64,000 bases of DNA, taken from positions 62,001-126,000 of the forward strand of contig NZ_BOQN01000076.1 in NCBI RefSeq assembly GCF_018332695.1. Reading direction: 5' to 3'. Shown here one piece after another: positions 61,011-64,000 of this stretch (positions are counted from its first letter, which is position 1; each line of letters starts with the position of its first letter). The DNA comes from Paractinoplanes toevensis (GTDB taxonomy: Bacteria; Actinomycetota; Actinomycetes; Mycobacteriales; Micromonosporaceae). Below the pieces are notes generated by a model that was not told where the DNA came from, did no database searches, and saw only the letters and a list, made by a program, of their open reading frames with translations. The translations under genes and the position numbers were made by a program.

Positions 61011-61837
61011 GCAACCCGCGGGATGCGAGTCTGGCGGTCCGGCTCGAACCGCACCTGCATCGCCCTGACCGGGACGGCTTCGCCGCGATCTGTGGCGTTT
61101 TCGCGGGCTGGCCGCACGGGCCCGAGCGCAGCCGGGAGCTGCGGCGGGTTCGGGGTTTGCTGGAGTCGTGGAGCGATGCGGCGCGCACCGAGACCACCGC
61201 GTCGGGGTGGCTGTTCGACGGGGGCGGGCTGGCTGATCTCGCGGTGCTCGTTCGGACGCTCGAGATCTATCGGCGGGAGGAGCGGGGCAGTGGGGATCTG
61301 CTGGCGGTCGCCGGGTCGCCGTACCTGAAGGATCTGGTTTGTCTGCGGATTCTCTCGTCGGACGTGTCCGATGAGGCCTGGTGGGCCTTTGCCGAGTCGC
61401 CGAACCTGGGTGGGCTGCGAACCCTGGCCGTGCGGGGAACCGCGCTCGGCGCGGGGGCCCTCGATGTGCTGCTGCGGTCGGGGCGGCACCCGCGGCTCAC
61501 CGTTCTGGAGATGGCCGGCGTCGGGCTCGAAGCCGGTGGCCTGGCCGGCCCGCCGCCCGGCGTTCCGTTTCCCGGGCTGGTGCGGCTCGACCTCTACGGC
61601 AACATCCTGGGCGACGGCGGGGCCCGGCGGCTGGCCGAGGCCTCCTGGGTCGCGCCGATTCGTACCCTGGTCGTGGGGCGCAACCATCTGTCGCGGGCCG
61701 GTGTCGAGGCGCTGTTGCGCTCGCCCGTGCTGGGCCGGCTCGAGGAGCTTGACGTCGGCGACAATCCGCTGTCGGCGGCGGACCGGGCCGAGCTTGCCGA
61801 GTCGGCCCGGCGCCGGCGGATCGTCCTGACCATGTGA
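61007..61837 (+). CDS. Leucine-rich-repeat protein
   Basis: This 276-residue cytoplasmic protein starts with a helical cap (about 1-95) and continues with LRR units: LRTLAVRGTALGAGALDVLL, LTVLEMAGVGLEAGGL, LVRLDLYGNILGDGGARRLAE, IRTLVVGRNHLSRAGVEALL, LEELDVGDNPLSAADRAEL. This is the RNase-inhibitor-like 24-28-residue type. The GTG at 61007 overlaps the preceding stop. Placed behind a probable RNase-type toxin, a binding (immunity-like) role is possible, but that is inference. Confidence 0.82.
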   Translation: MSNPRDASLAVRLEPHLHRPDRDGFAAICGVFAGWPHGPERSRELRRVRGLLESWSDAARTETTASGWLFDGGGLADLAVLVRTLEIYRREERGSGDLLAVAGSPYLKDLVCLRILSSDVSDEAWWAFAESPNLGGLRTLAVRGTALGAGALDVLLRSGRHPRLTVLEMAGVGLEAGGLAGPPPGVPFPGLVRLDLYGNILGDGGARRLAEASWVAPIRTLVVGRNHLSRAGVEALLRSPVLGRLEELDVGDNPLSAADRAELAESARRRRIVLTM

Positions 61838-61854
61838 CGCCGGGCCCGGCCGGC

Positions 61855-62841
61855 TCAGGGCGCGCTCTCCTCCTGCTTCTTGCGCCACTCGTCGCGCTCG
61901 CGGAGCTCGTCCGCCTCCTTCTTGGTCTCCGTCGCCAGGTGCGCCTTCAGGGCGATGCACCGGGCCAGGCGTTTCGCCGCCTTGCACTGCTGGACCGCGA
62001 TCTCGCCGACGATGCGTGTCAGCACCCGGCGGCCCCGGATGGAGCAGCGCTGGCAGGTGCGCAGGCAGTCCTCGTACGCGTTCGGGTAGGCGAAGCCCGC
62101 CCAGATCTGGTCCCTCTCCGCGTGATATTCGGCCACCAGCGCCTTGATGTAGGTCAGCTCCGGGTCGGCCGGCGGGTCGGCCGCCAGATCCTTGGCTACC
62201 GCGGCGACCTCGGCGGTGAGCGCGACGATCCGGGCCGTCAGCAGCGCCGGTTCCTTGATGAGTTCGTCGAACTTCGCCTCCGCCGCGACGACCCGGGCGG
62301 TGTAGGTGGCCTCGCGGGACCGCAGTTCGGCGAGGTCCACGTCGCACACGTCGTCGTCGAACTCGCAGTCGTCGTCCAGGCACGGGCCGCCGTTCGCGGC
62401 CGAGCACTTCTCGACCCGGACCAGAACCTCGTTCCAGGCGGCGTCCAGCAGTTCCCGGTCGCAGCCGCTGATGCAGCGCAGCTTCTTGAGCAGGTCCTCG
62501 ATCGCGTTGCGGGCGGTCTTCAGGGCCGGCTCGGCGGCCGTCCGGTTGTTCTCGTACAACACCAGCGTGTCGTCGAACTGCTTGCTGCGTTCGGTGAGGG
62601 CCTTCTCGATGCCCGCGTAGTAGTCGGACTCCTTCTTGTTGCCCTCGAACTCGCAGCGCTGCTTGTCCAGCGCGGTCAGGTCGCGGTCGCGCCGGCGCCG
62701 GCCCTGGCCCCGCTCGTCGCGGTAGTCGTCGTCCGGCCGGTCGTGGTGCTCCTGGTCCCGGCCGTTCCCCTCGTCGGAGTGACCAGGCGGCCGGGTCCGC
62801 GGGCGATTCTCGGGCTCCTGCTCGTAGACGGACTTCCTCAT
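61855..62841 (-). CDS. Charged, Cys-containing coiled-coil protein
   Basis: This 328-residue cytoplasmic protein has a very hydrophilic N-terminus (about 1-55, Arg/Asp/Glu-rich). Long helices follow (ALDKQRCEFEGNKKESDYYA ... ALTERSKQFDDTLVLYENNR), with scattered Cys pairs (CISGC; CLDDDCEFDDDVC; CLRTCQRC). A charged tail ends the protein. No family recognised. GGGAGG lies four bases before the ATG at 62841. It lies inside the eCIS-edge locus, facing the LRR gene and divergent from the DUF4255 gene. Confidence 0.72.
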   Translation of the reverse strand: MRKSVYEQEPENRPRTRPPGHSDEGNGRDQEHHDRPDDDYRDERGQGRRRRDRDLTALDKQRCEFEGNKKESDYYAGIEKALTERSKQFDDTLVLYENNRTAAEPALKTARNAIEDLLKKLRCISGCDRELLDAAWNEVLVRVEKCSAANGGPCLDDDCEFDDDVCDVDLAELRSREATYTARVVAAEAKFDELIKEPALLTARIVALTAEVAAVAKDLAADPPADPELTYIKALVAEYHAERDQIWAGFAYPNAYEDCLRTCQRCSIRGRRVLTRIVGEIAVQQCKAAKRLARCIALKAHLATETKKEADELRERDEWRKKQEESAP

Positions 62842-62965
62842 CGATCCTCCCGGTACGTGGTTGTGGCGCAGTCTCCGCAGCCGATGTCACCGGCGCGTCG
62901 CGGGCGCGTCGCCAGGCCGATCAGCGGCGACGAGCCGGTGACGGCGCGGCCGGATGCTTCCGGGC

Positions 62966-63547
62966 ATGGCCGGTTACCAAGCTCTCGCCTCCGTCGCGCG
63001 CAGCCTCGTCGAGCTGCTCGACCGGCGGATCGGGGAGGTGCTGCCCGGCGGCCAGCGCCGGCCGGCCGTCCAACTGGTCACCAGCGACGACCTCGACAAG
63101 GTGGGCACGCCCAACGCGAACATCCAGATCCCCGCGGTCGCGCTGTACTGCTATCGCGTGTCGGTGGACGGTGAGACCCGGGCGGGCTGGTCGGCGGTGA
63201 GCACCGCCGACGGCGTACCGCATCTGCCGCTGCGGATGCACATCCTGGTGTTCGCGTTCGACAACAACGTCGAGTTCGAGCTGGCCTGGCTGGGCCTGAC
63301 CGCCCGCCTGCTGGAGAGCGAACCGATCCTGACCGGGCCGATGCTGCACACCGACGGTGAGTGGACCCCGGGCGAGGCCGTCCAGATCGTCACCGACAAT
63401 CTCAGCCTCGACACCATGTCCGAGGCGTTCCAGGCGCTCATCACCAAATACCGGCTGTGCCTGCCGTACGTGGCCCGGGTGATCATGATCTCGGGAGCCC
63501 GGCAGCCGACCGCCGCGCCGGTCAGCAGCGTGGGTGCCGGGCTATGA
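62966..63547 (+). CDS. DUF4255/Pvc16_N family protein
   Basis: This 193-residue protein has the DUF4255 pattern: ALASVARSLVELLDRRI, IQIPAVALYCYRVSVDG, LPLRMHILVFAFDNNVEFE, LESEPILTGPMLHTDG, and a C-terminal YVARVIMISG. Members (Pvc16-like) belong to contractile injection systems and related phage-tail-like particles, probably in tail assembly. It overlaps the next gene by ATGA. The ATG at 62966 (MAGYQALAS) was preferred over one 12 bases earlier. Confidence 0.85.
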   Translation: MAGYQALASVARSLVELLDRRIGEVLPGGQRRPAVQLVTSDDLDKVGTPNANIQIPAVALYCYRVSVDGETRAGWSAVSTADGVPHLPLRMHILVFAFDNNVEFELAWLGLTARLLESEPILTGPMLHTDGEWTPGEAVQIVTDNLSLDTMSEAFQALITKYRLCLPYVARVIMISGARQPTAAPVSSVGAGL

Positions 63548-64000
63548 ACGTCTCCGGCACCGACACCCCGGTCACCATCCTGCACCGGCTGGCGCTGGGC
63601 GTTGAGCCGTTCGACACGCTCACCGGCCGGCGGATCGGCTCGGCCGAGCTGATCGTGGAGCGCGAGCAGGACTACGGCCGGCGGCGGGCCGATCCGTACG
63701 AGCCGGTGCCACCGGGCCGGCCGCTCGAACCGAGTCTCGGCGGGCGGTTCCGGCTGCGGTACGGCCCGCAGGTCGTCTCCCCGGCCCGGATCCGGCTCTG
63801 GGATCGCCGCCGGCGGTTCGCGCCGCGCCGCTTCGAGATTCCGCTGTGGACCCTGAAGGAAATCACCGCGATCGAGCGCACCGGCACCGACCTGCCGGTC
63901 TTCAGCCGGGTGTTCCGGCCCTGGCTGATGCCCGGGGTCGCGGCGCCGATCCCGCCGGCCGCGACGGCCGCCCGGGGCCGGATCGTCCGGGCCGGCCTAC
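63544..64000 (+). CDS. eCIS-associated protein, N-terminal part
   Basis: The frame opens with an ATG in an ATGA overlap with the DUF4255 gene and runs off the window (152 residues visible). It starts with TPVTILHRLALGVEPFDTLTG, then two short beta-rich segments. Such genes recur next to DUF4255 genes in actinomycete contractile-injection loci. No named domain. It shows that the locus continues to the right. Confidence 0.75.
   Translation, partial: MNVSGTDTPVTILHRLALGVEPFDTLTGRRIGSAELIVEREQDYGRRRADPYEPVPPGRPLEPSLGGRFRLRYGPQVVSPARIRLWDRRRRFAPRRFEIPLWTLKEITAIERTGTDLPVFSRVFRPWLMPGVAAPIPPAATAARGRIVRAGL

Noticed and set aside
1..64000. CRISPR arrays, rRNA genes, insertion-sequence transposases
   Set aside because: No regularly spaced 25-40-base direct repeats with unique spacers, no rRNA sequence, and no transposase or integrase frame were found.

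Overview
The window is very GC-rich, with strong GC bias at third codon positions, many GTG starts, and 4-base ATGA/GTGA start-stop overlaps. Its gene content is that of a filamentous actinomycete: GlxA-type AraC regulators, a stand-alone LigD polymerase domain, an Eis-like acetyltransferase, a Gly-Cys-Val tRNA trio and large secreted FN3 proteins. Gene styles fit Micromonosporaceae, perhaps Actinoplanes; that placement is inference from style, not a match I could run.

Layout. 1-5.4 kb: a GntR regulator (cut by the left edge) divergent from a nitrate/sulfonate/taurine-type ABC importer operon (lipoprotein, permease, ATPase) with a strong hairpin after the lipoprotein gene; then a TetR-type regulator and alpha/beta hydrolase divergent from an SDR oxidoreductase, with a near-perfect operator between them. 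5.4-15.5 kb: a secreted beta-propeller, a membrane alpha/beta hydrolase, a membrane-tethered TIR/beta-propeller protein divergent from a PAS-GGDEF diguanylate cyclase, an acyl-CoA dehydrogenase and a LigD polymerase domain. 15.5-16.16 kb is a repeat-rich spacer with a 131-bp inverted-repeat element. 16.16-25.3 kb: an orphan protein, a SWEET-like transporter, a GlxA regulator, glucose-6-phosphate dehydrogenase, a MarR-MFS-isochorismatase operon, two small membrane proteins and CobK.

25.5-42.2 kb is a secreted-protein region: a 2,911-residue chain of 13 FN3 modules and five pectinesterase domains, a GH26-like protein, a fungalysin-like metalloprotease and an endoglycoceramidase-like GH5 enzyme, mixed with a lipoprotein, a SEC-C protein and a MerR-type regulator that has a long, structured upstream region. 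42.2-47.5 kb: CobM-CobL, then a ferric-reductase-like flavocytochrome, FMN-binding protein and ApbE flavinyltransferase, which look like one extracytoplasmic electron-transfer unit. 47.5-49.3 kb: an Eis-like acetyltransferase, two tandem perfect DnaA boxes and the tRNA cluster. 49.2-55.1 kb looks like accessory DNA beside tRNA-Val (LamG and FN3 secreted proteins, non-coding hairpins, a broken DUF2786 gene).

55.1-64 kb: a MOSC/flavin reductase/2Fe-2S fusion, then the most notable locus. It has a 1,230-residue DUF4157 protein with a probable toxin C-terminus, a small candidate immunity protein, a leucine-rich-repeat protein, a Cys-rich coiled-coil protein and a DUF4255 (Pvc16-like) protein. This looks like the edge of an extracellular contractile injection system (eCIS) locus that continues beyond the window.
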